A stretch of 64,000 nt of DNA from Bombus terrestris (lineage: Eukaryota; Arthropoda; Insecta; Hymenoptera; Apidae), in the NCBI RefSeq assembly GCF_910591885.1, contig NC_063273.1, positions 12,554,501 to 12,618,500 of the forward strand. The letters run 5' to 3'. The notes beneath the pieces were generated by a model that saw nothing but the letters and a program-made list of their open reading frames with translations, did not search any database and was not told the origin of the DNA. Shown here piece after piece: positions 44,881 to 59,416 of the stretch (position 1 is the stretch's first letter; each line of letters starts with the position of its first letter). The position numbers and the translations under genes were made by a program.

Positions 44881-47137
44881 ATACATCATATAGTGATCCA
44901 ATATAAAGTTATACGTTAAAACATAATAATACATAACGTTATACGTTGTAACGTAATAGTATATAACGTTTTACGTCATATAGTGATCCATTATAACACT
45001 TTTCGATGTAACGTTATAGTATATAACGTTATACATCGTATAGTGATCCAATATAAAGTTATACGTTAAAACATAATAATACATAACGTTATACGTTGTA
45101 ACGTAATAGTATATAACGTTTTACGTCATATAGTGATCCAATATAAAGTTATACGTTATAACATAATAGTAACTGACGTTAAATGTTGTAACGTAATAGT
45201 ATATAACGTTTTACGTCATATAGTGATCCAATATAACGTTATACGATGTAACGTAATAGTATGTAACGGTATACATCACATAGTGATCCAATATAATATT
45301 ATACGTTATAACATAATAGTACATGACGTTAAACGTTGTAACGTAATAGTATATAACGTTATACATCATATAGTGATCCAATATAAAGTTATACGTTAAA
45401 ACATAATAATACATAACGTTATACGTTGTAACGTAATAGTATATAACGTTTTACGTCATATAGTGATCCATTATAACACTTTTCGATGTAACGTTATAGT
45501 ATATAACGTTATACATCGTATAGTGATCCAATATAAAGTTATACGTTAAAACATAATAATACATAACGTTATACGTTGTAACGTAATAGTATATAACGTT
45601 TTACGTCATATAGTGATCCAATATAACTTCATACGTTATAACGTAATAGTACATGACGTTAAACGTTGTAACGTAATATTATATAACGTTTTACGTCATA
45701 TAGTGATCCAATATAACGTTATACGATGTAACGTAATAGTATGTAACGATATACATCATATAGTGATCCAATATGACGTTATACGTTATAACGTAATAGT
45801 ACATAACGTTATACGTTGTAACGTAATAGTATATAACCTTATACATCATATAGTGATCCAATATGACGTTATACGTTATAACGTAATAGTATATGACGTT
45901 ATACGTTGTAACGTAATAGTAGATAACGTTTTACGTCATATAGTGATTCAATATAACGTTATACGATGTAACGTAATAGCATGTAACGTTATACATCATA
46001 TAGTGATCCAATATAAAGTTATACGTTAATACATAATAATACATAACGTTATACGTTGTAACGTAATAGTATATAACGTTTTACGTCATATAGTGATCCA
46101 TTATAACACTTTTCGATGTAACGTTATAGTATATAACGTTATACATCATATAGTGATCCAATATAGAGTTATACGTTAAAACATAATAATACATAACGTT
46201 ATACGTTGTAACGTAATAGTATATAACGTTTTACGTCATATAGTGATCCAATATAAAGTTATACGTTATAACATAATAGTAACTGACGTTAAATGTTGTA
46301 ACGTAATAGTATATAACGTTTTACGTCATATAGTGATCCAATATAACGTTATACGATGTAACGTAATAGTATGTAACGGTATACATCACATAGTGATCCA
46401 ATATAATATTATACGTTATAACATAATAGTACATGACGTTAAACGTTGTAACGTAATAGTATATAACGTTATACATCATATAGTGATCCAATATAAAGTT
46501 ATACGTTAAAACATAATAATACATAACGTTATACGTTGTAACGTAATAGTATATAACGTTTTACGTCATATAGTGATCCATTATAACACTTTTCGATGTA
46601 ACGTTATAGTATATAACGTTATACATCATATAGTGATCCAATATAAAGTTATACGTTAAAACATAATAATACATAACGTTATACGTTGTAACGTAATAGT
46701 ATATAACCTTTTACGTCATATAGTGATCCAATATAACTTCATACGTTATAACGTAATAGTACATGACGTTAAACGTTGTAACGTAATATTATATAACGTT
46801 TTACGTCATATAGTGATCCAATATAACGTTATACGATGTAACGTAATAGTATGTGACGATATACATCATATAGTGATCCAATATGACGTTATACGTTATA
46901 ACGTAATAGTACATAACGTTATACGTTGTAACGTAATAGTATATAACCTTATACATCATATAGTGATCCAATATGACGTTATACGTTATAACGTAATAGT
47001 ATATGACGTTATACGTTGTAACGTAATAGTAGATAACGTTTTACGTCATATAGTGATCCAATATAACGTTATACGATGTAACGTAATAGCATGTAACGTT
47101 ATACATCATATAGTGATCCAATATAAAGTTATACGTT
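44881..47137. repeat. 1,110-bp tandem pair
   Basis: Positions 44881-46027 match 45991-47137 at offset 1110, with scattered base changes (for example ATCGTATAG at 45,030 against ATCATATAG at 46,140). A shorter 480-bp repeat (16 monomers) lies inside: 44731-44934 against 45211-45414. Confidence 0.75.
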
Positions 47138-50100
47138 ATAACATAATAGTACATAACGTTATACGTTGTAACGTAATAGTATATAACCTTATAAATCATA
47201 TAGTGATCCAATATGACGTTATACGTTATAACGTAATAGTATATGACGTTATACGTTGTAACGTAATAGTAGATAACGTTATAAATCATATAGTGATCCA
47301 ATATAACGCCTTTCGATGTAACGTAATAGTATGTAACGTTATACATCATATAGTAATCCAATATAACGTTATACGTTCTAACATAATAGTACATGACGTT
47401 ATACGTAGTAACGTAAGAGTATATAACGTTACACATCATATAGTGATCCAATATAACGCTATACGTTCTAACTTAATAGTACATGACGTTATACGTTGTA
47501 ACGTAATAGTATATAACGTTACACATCATATAGTGATCCAATATAACGTTATACGTTATAACTTAATAGTTCATACCGTTATACGTTGTAACGTAATAGT
47601 ACATAACGTTATACGTTGTAACGTAATAGTATATAACGTTTTACGTCATATACTGATCCAATATAACGTTATACGATGTAACGTAATAGTATGTAACGTT
47701 ATACATCATATAGTGATCCAATATAAAGTTATACGTTATAACATAATAGTAACTGTCGTTAAACGTTGTAACGTAATAGTATATAACGTTTTACGTCATA
47801 TAGTGATCCAATATAACGTTATACGATGTAACGTAATAGTATGTAACGTTATATATCACATAGTGATCCAAAATAATATTATACGTAATAACGTAATAGT
47901 ACATAACGTTATACGTTATAACGTAATAGTATATAACCTTATAAATCATATAGTGATCCAATATGACGTTATACGTTATAACGTAATAGTATATGACGTT
48001 ATACGTTGTAACGTAATAGTAGATAACGTTATAAATCATATAGTGATCCAATATAACGCCTTTCGATGTAACGTAATAGTATGTAACGTTATACATCATA
48101 TAGTAATCCAATATAACGTTATACGTTTTAACATAATAGTACATGACGTTATACGTTGTAACGTAATATTATATAACGTTACACATCATATAGTGATCCA
48201 ATATAACGTTATACGTTATAACTTAATAGTTCATACCGTTATACGTTGTAACGTAATAGTACATAAAGTTATACGTTGTAACGTAATAATACATAACGTT
48301 ATGCGTTGTAACGTAATAGTATGTAACGTTATACATCATATAGTGATCCAATATGACACTTTTCGATGTAACGTTATAGTATGTAACGTTATAAATCATA
48401 TAGTGGTCCAATATAACGTTATACGATGTAACGTAATAGTATGTAACGTTATACATCACATAGTGATCCAATATAATATTATACGTTATAACATAATAGT
48501 ACATGACGTTAAACGTTGTAACGTAGTAGTATATAACGTTATACATCATATAGTGATCCAATATAAAGTTATACGTTAAAACATATTAATACATAACGTT
48601 ATACGTTGTAACGTAATAGTATATAACGCTTTACGTCATATAGTGATCCATTATAACACTTTTCGATGTAACGTTATAGTATATAACGTTATACATCATA
48701 TAGTGATCCAATATAAAGTTATACGTTAAAACATAATAATACATAACGTTATACGTTGTAACGTAATAGTATATAACGTTTTACGTCATATAGTGATCCA
48801 ATATAAAGTTATACGTTATAACATAATAGTAACTGACGTTAAACGTTGTAACGTAATAGTATATAACGTTTTACGTCATATAGTGATCCAATATAACGTT
48901 ATACGATGTAACGTAATAGTATGTAACGTTATACATCACATAGTGATCCAATATAATATTATACGTTATAACATAATAGTACATGACGTTAAACGTTGTA
49001 ACGTAATAGTATATAACGTTATACATCATATAGTGATCCAATATAAAGTTATACGTTAAAACATAATAATACATAACGTTATACGTTGTAACGTAATAGT
49101 ATATAACGTTTTACGTCATATAGTGATCCATTATAACACTTTTCGATGTAACGTTATAGTATATAACGTCATACATCATATAGTGATCCAATATAAACGT
49201 TATACGATGTAACGTAATAGTATGTAACGATATACATCATATAGTGATCCAATATGACGTTATACGTTATAACGTAATAGTACATAACGTTATACGTTGT
49301 AACGTAATAGTATATAACCTTATACATCATATAGTGATCCAACATGACGTTATACGTTATAACGTAATAGTACATTACGTTATACGTTGTAACGTAATAG
49401 TATATAACCTTATACATCATATAGTGATCCAATATGACGTTATACGTTATAACGTAATAGTATATGACGTTATACGTTGTAACGTAATAGTAGATAACGT
49501 TTTACGTCATATAGTGATCCAATATAACGTTATACGATGTAACGTAATAGCATGTAACGTTATACATCATATAGTGATCCAATATAAAGTTATACGTTAT
49601 AACATAATAGTACATAACGTTATACGTTGTAACGTAATAGTATATAACCTTATAAATCATATAGTGATCCAATATGACGTTATACGTTATAACGTAATAG
49701 TATATGACGTTATACGTTGTAACGTAATAGTAGATAACGTAATAAATCATATAGTGATCCAATATAACGCCTTTCGATGTAACGTAATAGTATGTAACGT
49801 TATACATCATATAGTAATCCAATATAACGTTATACGTTCTAACATAATAGTACATGACGTTATACGTTGTAACGTAATAGTATATAACGTTACACATCAT
49901 ATAGTGATCCAATATAACGCTATACGTTCTAACATAATAGTACATGACGTTACACGTTGTAACGTAATAGTATATAACGTTACACATCATATAGTGATCC
50001 AATATAACGTTATACGTTATAACTTAATAGTTCATACCGTTATACGTTGTAACGTAATAGTACATAACGTTATACGTTGTAACGTAATAGTATATAACGT

Positions 50101-50880
50101 TTTACGTCATATACTGATCCAATATAACGTTATACGATGTAACGTAATAGTATGTAACGTTATACATCATATAGTGATCCAATATAAAGTTATACGTTAT
50201 AACATAATAGTAACTGACGTTAAACGTTGTAACGTAATAGTATATAACGTTTTACGTCATATAGTGATCCAATATAACGTTATACGATGTAACGTAATAG
50301 TATGTAACGTTATACATCACATAGTGATCCAATATAATATTATACGTAATAACGTAAAAGTACATAACGTTATACGTTGTAACGTAATAGTATATAACCT
50401 TATAAATCATATAGTGATCCAATATGACGTTATACGTTATAACGTAATAGTATATGACGTTATACGTTGTAACGTAATAGTAGATAACGTTATAAATCAT
50501 ATAGTGATCCAATATAACGCCTTTCGATGTAACATAATAGTATGTAACGTTATACATCATATAGTAATCCAATATAACGTTATACGTTCTAACATAATAG
50601 TACATGACGTTAAATGTTGTAACGTAATAGTACATAACGTTATACGTTGTAACGTAATAATACATAACGTTATGCGTTGTAACGTAATAGTATGTAACGT
50701 TATACATCATATAGTGATCCAATATAAAGTTATACGTTATAACATAATAACACATAGCGTTATACGTTGTAACGTAATAGTATATAACCTTATACATCAT
50801 ATAGTGATCCAATATGACGTTATACGTTATAACATAATAGTAACTGACGTTATACGTTGTAACGTAATAGTAGATAACGT
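47138..50880. repeat. Array block with a one-base insertion at about 49,196
   Basis: Sequence at about 46.9-47.7 kb recurs at 49.4-50.1 kb with offset 2461, which is 82 monomers plus one base. The extra base is the additional A in CAATATAAACGT at about 49196, the only single-base insertion I noticed in the right half. Nothing but satellite is present. Confidence 0.7.
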
Positions 50881-51126
50881 TATAAATCATATAGTGATCC
50901 AATATAACGCCTTTCGATGTAACGTAATAGTATGTAACGTTATACATCATATAGTATTCCAATATAACGTTATACGTTCTAGCATAATAGTACATGACGT
51001 TATACGTTGTAACGTAATAGTATATAACGTTACACATCATATAGTGATCCAATATAACGTTATACGTTATAACGTAATAGTACATAACGTTATACGTTGT
51101 AACGTAATAGTACATAACGTTATACG

Positions 51127-51134
51127 TTTTTTTT
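51127..51134 (+). other. T8 tract inside a satellite monomer
   Basis: TATACG is followed by eight T and then CGTAATAATACATAACG. The normal monomer has TTGTAT or TTGTAA there, so this is a two-base gain plus changes that break the open frame. The same tract is at 59409-59416. Confidence 0.85.
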
Positions 51135-53740
51135 CGTAATAATACATAACGCTATACGTTGTAACGTAATAGTATATAACCTTATACATCATATAGTGAT
51201 CCAATATGACGTTATACGTTATAACGTAATAGTATATGACGTTATACGTTGTAACGTAATAGTAGATAACGTTTTACGTCATATAGTGATCCAATATAAC
51301 GTTATACGATGTAACGTAATAGCATGTAACGTTATACATCATATAGTGATCCAATATAAAGTTATACGTTATAACATAATAGTACATGACGTTAAATGTT
51401 GTAACGCAATAGTACATAACGTTATACGTTGTAACGTAATAATACATAACGTTATGCGTTCTAACGTAATAGTATGTAACGTTATACATCATATAGTGAT
51501 CCAATATAAAGTTATACGTTAAAACATAATAATACATAACGTTATACGTTGTAACGTAATAGTATATAACGTTTTACGTCATATACTGATCCAATATAAC
51601 GTTATACGATGTAACGTAATTGTATGTAACGTTATACATCATATAGTGATCCAATATAAAGTTATACGTTAAAACATAATAATACATAACGTTATACGTT
51701 GTAACGTAATAGTATATAACGTTTTACGTCATATACTGATCCAATATAACGTTATACGATGTAACGTAATTGTATGTAACGTTATACATCATATAGTGAT
51801 CCAATATAACGTTATACGTTATAACGTAATAGTACATAACGTTATACGTTGTAACGTAATAGTATATAACCTTATACATCATATAGTGATCCAATATGAC
51901 GTTATACGTTATAACGCAATAGTATATGACGTTATACGTTGTAACGTAATAGTATATAACGTTTTACGTCATATAGTGATCCAATATAACGTTATACGAT
52001 GTAACGTAATAGTATGTAAGGTTATACATCAAATAGTGATCCAATATAATATTATACGTAATAACGTAATAGTACATAACGTTATACGTTGTAACGTTAT
52101 AGTATGTAACGTTATACATCATATAGTGATCCAATATGACACTTTTCGATGTAACGTTATAGTATGTAACGTTATAAATCATATAGTGATCCAATATAAT
52201 GTTATACGTTAAAACATAATAATACATAACGTTATACGTTGTAACGTAATAGTATATAACGTTTTACGTCATATACTGATCCAATATAACGTTATACGAT
52301 GTAACGTAATTGTATGTAACGTTATACATCATATAGTGATCCAATATAACGTTATACGTTATAACGTAATAGTACATAACGTTATACGTTGTAACGTAAT
52401 AGTATATAACCTTATACATCATAAAGTGATCCAATATGACGTTATACGTTATAACGTAATAGTATATGACGTTATACGTTGTAACGTAATAGTATATAAC
52501 GTTTTACGTCATATAGTGATCCAATATAACGTTATACGATGTAACGTAATAGTATGTAACGTTATACATCAAATAGTGATCCAATATAATATTATACGTA
52601 ATAACGTAATAGTACATAACGTTATACGTTGTAACATAATAGTATATAACCTTATACATCATATAGTGATCCAATATAACGTTATACGTTATAACGTAAT
52701 AGTATGTAACGTTATACATCATATAGTGATCCAATATAAAGTTATACGTTATAACATAATAGTAACTGACGTTAAACGTTGTAACGTAATAGTATATAAC
52801 GTTTTACGTCATATAGTGATCCAATATAACGTTATACGATGTAACGTAATAGTATGTAACGTTATACATCACATAGTGATCGAATATAATATTATACGTA
52901 ATAACGTAATAGTACATAACGTTATACGTTGTAACGTAATAGTATATAACCTTATAAATCATATAGTGATCCAATATGACGTTATACGTTATAACGTAAT
53001 AGTATATGACGTTATACGTTGTAACGTAATAGTAGATAACGTTATAAATCATATAGTTATCCAATATAACGCCTTTCGATGTAACGTAATAGTATGTAAC
53101 GTTATACATCATATAGTAATCCAATATAACGTTATACGTTCTAACATAATAGTACATGACGTTATACGTTGTAACGTAATAGTATATAACGTTACACATC
53201 ATATAGTGATCCAATATAACGCTATATGTTCTAACATAATAGTACATGACGTTATACGTTGTAACGTAATAGTATATAACGTTACACATCATATAGTGAT
53301 CCAATATAACGTTATACGTTATAACTTAATTGTTCATACCGTTATACGTTGTAACGTAATAGTACATAACGTTATACGTTGTAACGTAATAGTATATAAC
53401 GTTTTACGTCATATACGGATCCAATATAACGTTATACGATGTAACGTAATAGTATGTAACGTTATACATCATATAGTGATCCAATATAAAGTTATACGTT
53501 ATAACATAATAGTAACTGACGTTAAACGTTGTAACGTAATAGTATATAACGTTTTACGTCATATAGTGATCCAATATAACGTTATACGATGTAACGTAAT
53601 AGTATGTAACGTTATACATCACATAGTGATCCAATATAATATTAAACGTAATAACGTAATAGTACAAAACGTTATACGTTGTAACGTAATAGTATATAAC
53701 CTTATAATTCATATAGTGATCCAATATGACGTTATACGTT

Positions 53741-54460
53741 ATAACGTAATAGTATATGACGTTATACGTTGTAACGTAATAGTAGATAACGTAATAAATC
53801 ATATAGTGATCCAATATAACGCCTTTCGATGTAACGTAATAGTATGTAACGTTATACATCACATAGTGATCCAATATAATATTATACGTTATAACATAAT
53901 AGTACATGACGTTAAACGTTGTAACGTAATAGTATATAACGTTATACATCATATAGTGATCCAGTATAAAGTTATACGTTATAACGTAATAGTATATGAC
54001 GTTATACGTTGTAACGTAATAGTAGATAACGTAATAAATCATATAGTGATCCAATATAACGCCTTTCGATGTAACGTAATAGTATGTAACGTTATACATC
54101 ACATAGTGATCCAATATAATATTATACGTTATAACATAATAGTACATGACGTTAAACGTTGTAACGTAATAGTATATAACGTTACACATCATATAGTGAT
54201 CCAATATGACGTTATACGTTATAACGTAATAGTATATGACGTTATACGTTGTAACGTAATAGTAGATAACGTAATAAATCATATAGTGATCCAATATAAC
54301 GCCTTTCGATGTAACGTAATAGTATGTAACGTTATACATCACATAGTGATCCAATATAATATTATACGTTATAACATAATAGTACATGACGTTAAACGTT
54401 GTAACGTAATAGTATATAACGTTATACATCATATAGTGATCCAGTATAAAGTTATACGTT
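53741..54460. repeat. 240-bp unit in about three tandem copies
   Basis: An eight-monomer unit containing AACGTAATAAATCATATAG, AACGCCTTTCGATG, ACATAGTGATCC and GTTAAACG monomers recurs at 53761, 54001 and 54241. Copies differ by a few bases (for example GTTACACATC in the second and GTTATACATC in the first and third). The 57-kb and 62-kb relatives have this unit once, so it multiplied here. Confidence 0.8.
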
Positions 54461-57400
54461 ATAACATAATAGTAACTGACGTTAAACGTTGCAACGTAAT
54501 AGTATATAACGTTATACATCATATAGTGATCCAATATAAAGTTATACGTTAAAACATAATAATACATAACGTTATACGTTGTAACGTAATAGTATATAAC
54601 GTTTTACGTCATATAGTGATCCATTATAACACTTTTCGATGTAACGTTATAGTATATAACGTTATACATCGTATAGTGATCCAATATAAAGTTATACGTT
54701 AAAACATAATAATACATAACGTTATACGTTGTAACGTAATAGTATATAACGTTTTACGTCATATAGTGATCCAATATAACTTCATACGTTATAACGTAAT
54801 AGTACATGACGTTAAACGTTGTAACGTAATATTGTATAACGTTTTACGTCATATAGTGATCCAATATAACGTTATACGATGTAACGTAATAGTATGTAAC
54901 GATATACATCATATAGTGATCCAATATGACGTTATACGTTATAACGTAATAGTACATAACGTTATACGTTGTAACGTAATAGTATATAACCTTATACATC
55001 ATATAGTGATCCAATATGACGTTATACGTTATAACGTAATAGTATATGACGTTATACGTTGTAACGTAATAGTAGATAACGTTTTACGTCATATAGTGAT
55101 CCAATATAACGTTATACGATGTAACGTAATAGCATGTAACGTTATACATCATATAGTGATCCAATATAAAGTTATACGTTAATACATAATAATACATAAC
55201 GTTATACGTTGTAACGTAATAGTATATAACGTTTTACGTCATATAGTGATCCATTATAACACATTTCGATGTAACGTTATAGTATATAACGTTATACATC
55301 ATATAGTGATCCAATATAAAGTTATACGTTAAAACATAATGATACATAACGTTATACGTTGTAACGTAATAGTATATAACGTTTTACGTCATATAGTGAT
55401 CCAATATAAAGTTATGCGTTATAACATAATAGTAACTGACGTTAAATGTTGTAACGTAATAGTATATAACGTTTTACGTCATATAGTGATCCAATATAAC
55501 GTTATACGATGTAACGTTATAGTATGTAACGGTATACATCACATAGTGATCCAATATAATATTATACGTTATAACATAATAGTACATGACGTTAAACGTT
55601 GTAACGTAATAGTATATAACGTTTTACGTCATATAGTGATCCAATATAACGTTATACGATGTAACGTAATAGTATGTAACGTTATACATCAAATAGTGAT
55701 CCAATATAATATTATACGTAATAACGTAATAGTACAAAACGTTATACGTTGTAACGTTATAGTATGTAACGTTATACATCATATAGTGATCCAATATGAC
55801 ACTTTTCGATGTAACGTTATAGTATGTAACGTTATAAATCATATAGTGATCCAATATAATGTTATACGTTAAAACATAATAATACATAACGTTATACGTT
55901 GTAACGTAATAGTATATAACGTTTTACGTCATATACTGATCCAATATAACGTTATACGATGTAACGTAATTGTATGTAACGTTATACATCATATAGTGAT
56001 CCAATATAACGTTATACGTTATAACGTAATAGTACATAACGTTATACGTTGTAACGTAATAGTATATAACCTTATACATCATAAAGTGATCCAATATGAC
56101 GTTATACGTTATAACGTAATAGTATATGACGTTATACGTTGTAACGTAATAGTATATAACGTTTTACGTCATATAGTGATCCAATATAACGTTATACGAT
56201 GTAACGTAATAGTATGTAACGTTATACATCAAATAGTGATCCAATATAATATTATACGTAATAACGTAATAGTACATAACGTTATACGTTGTAACGTAAT
56301 AGTATATAACCTTATACATCATATAGTGATCCAATATAACGATATACGTTATAACGTAATAGTATGTAACGTTATACATCATATAGTGATCCAATATAAA
56401 GTTATACGTTATAACATAATAGTAACTGACGTTAAACGTTGTAACGTAATAGTATATAACGTTTTACGTCATATAGTGATCCAATATAACGTTATACGAT
56501 GTAACGTAATAGTATGTAACGTTATACATCACATAGTGATCGAATATAATATTATACGTAATAACGTAATAGTGCATAACGTTATACGTTGTAACGTAAT
56601 AGTATATAACCTTATAAATCATATAGTGATCCAATATGACGTTATACGTTATAACGTAATAGTATATGACGTTATACGTTGTAACGTAATAGTAGATAAC
56701 GTTATAAATCATATAGTCATCCAATATAACGCCTTTCGATGTAACGTAATAGTATATAACGTTATACATCATATAGTAATCCAATATAACGTTATACGTT
56801 CTAACATAATAGTACATGACGTTATACGTTGTAACGTAATAGTATATAACGTTACACATCATATAGTGATCCAATATAACGCTATATGTTCTAACATAAT
56901 AGTATATGACGTTATACGTTGTAACGTAATAGTATATAACGTTACACATCATATAGTGATCCAATATAACGTTATACGTTATAACTTAATTGTTCATACC
57001 GTTATACGTTGTAACGTAATAGTACATAACGTTATACGTTGTAACGTAATAGTATATAACGTTTTACGTCATATACGGATCCAATATAACGTTATACGAT
57101 GTAACGTAATAGTATGTAACGTTATACATCATATAGTGATCCAATATAAAGTTATACGTTATAACATAATAGTAACTGACGTTAAACGTTGTAACGTAAT
57201 AGTATATAACGTTTTACGTCATATAGTGATCCAATATAACGTTATACGATGTAACGTAATAGTATGTAACGTTATACATCACATAGTGATCCAATATAAT
57301 ATTAAACGTAATAACGTAATAGTACAAAACGTTATACGTTGTAACGTAATAGTATATAACCTTATAATTCATATAGTGATCCAATATGACGTTATACGTT

Positions 57401-59408
57401 ATAACGTAATAGTATATGACGTTATACGTTGTAACGTAATAGTAGATAACGTTATAAATCATATAGTGATCCAATATAACGCCTTTCGATGTAACGTAAT
57501 AGTATGTAACGTTATACATCACATAGTGATCCAATATAATATTATACGTTATAACATAATAGTACATGACGTTAAACGTTGTAACGTAATAGTATATAAC
57601 GTTATACATCATATAGTGATCCAATATAAAGTTATACGTTATAACATAATAGTAACTGACGTTAAATGTTGTAACGTAATAGTATATAACGTTTTACGTC
57701 ATATAGTGATCCAATATAACGTTATACGATGTAACGTAATAGTATGTAACGTTATACATCACATAGTGATCCAATATAATATTATACGTTATAACATAAT
57801 AGTACATGACGTTAAACGTTGTAACGTAATAGTATATAACGTTATACATCATATAGTGATCCAATATAAAGTTATACGTTAAAACATAATAATACATAAC
57901 GTTATACGTTGTAACGTAATAGTATATAACGTTTTACGTCATATAGTGATCCATTATAACACTTTTCGATGTAACGTTATAGTATATAACGTTATACATC
58001 ATATAGTGATCCAATATAAAGTTATACGTTAAAACATAATAATACATAACGTTATACGTTGTAACTTAATAGTATATAACGTTTTACGTCATATAGTGAT
58101 CCAATATAAAGTTATACGTTATAACATAATAGTAACTGACGTTAAATGTTGTAACGTAATAGTATATAACGTTTTACGTCATATAGTGATCCAATATAAC
58201 GTTATACGATGTAACGTAATAGTATGTAACGTTATACATCACATAGTGATCCAATATAATATTATACGTTATAACATAATAGTACATGACGTTAAACGTT
58301 GTAACGTAATAGTATATAACGTTATACATCATATAGTGATCCAATATAAAGTTATACGTTAAAACATAATAGTATATGACGTTATACGTTGTAACGTAAT
58401 AGTAGATAACGTTTTACGTCATATAGTGATCCAATATAACGTTATACGATGTAACGTAATAGCATGTAACGTTATACATCATATAGTGATCCAATATAAA
58501 GTTATACGTTAATACATAATAATACATAACGTTATACGTTGTAACGTAATAGCATATAACGTTTTACGTCATATACTGATCCAATATAACGTTATACGAT
58601 GTAACGTAATAGTATGTAACGTTATACATCATATAGTGATCCAATATAAAGTTATACGTTATAACATAATAGTAACTGACGTTAAACGTTGTAACGTAAT
58701 AGTATATAACGTTTTACGTCATATAGTGATCCAATATAACGTTATACGATGTAACGTAATAGTATGTAACGTTATACATCACATAGTGATCCAATATAAT
58801 ATTATACGTAATAACGTAAAAGTACATAACGTTATACGTTGTAACGTAATAGTATATAACCTTATAAATCATATAGTGATCCAATATGACGTTATACGTT
58901 ATAACGTAATAGTATATGACGTTATACGTTGTAACGTAATAGTAGATAACGTTATAAATCATATAGTGATCCAATATAACGCCTTTCGATGTAACATAAT
59001 AGTATGTAACGTTATACATCATATAGTAATCCAATATAACGTTATACGTTCTAACATAATAGTACATGACGTTAAATGTTGTAACGTAATAGTACATTAC
59101 GTTATACGTTGTAACGTAATAATACATAACGTTATGCGTTGTAACGTAATAGTATGTAACGTTATACATCATATAGTGATCCAATATAACGCCTTTCGAT
59201 GTAACGTAATAGTATGTAACGTTATACATCATATAGTATTCCAATATAACGTTATACGTTCTAGCATAATAGTACATGACGTTATACGTTGTAACGTAAT
59301 AGTATATAACGTTACACATCATATAGTGATCCAATATAACGTTATACGTTATAACGTAATAGTACATAACGTTATACGTTGTAACGTAATAGTACATAAC
59401 GTTATACG

Positions 59409-59416
59409 TTTTTTTT
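59409..59416 (+). other. Second T8 tract
   Basis: It lies exactly 8282 bases after the first T8 tract and in the same monomer, which shows that the two segments are copies and not independently formed. Confidence 0.85.
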
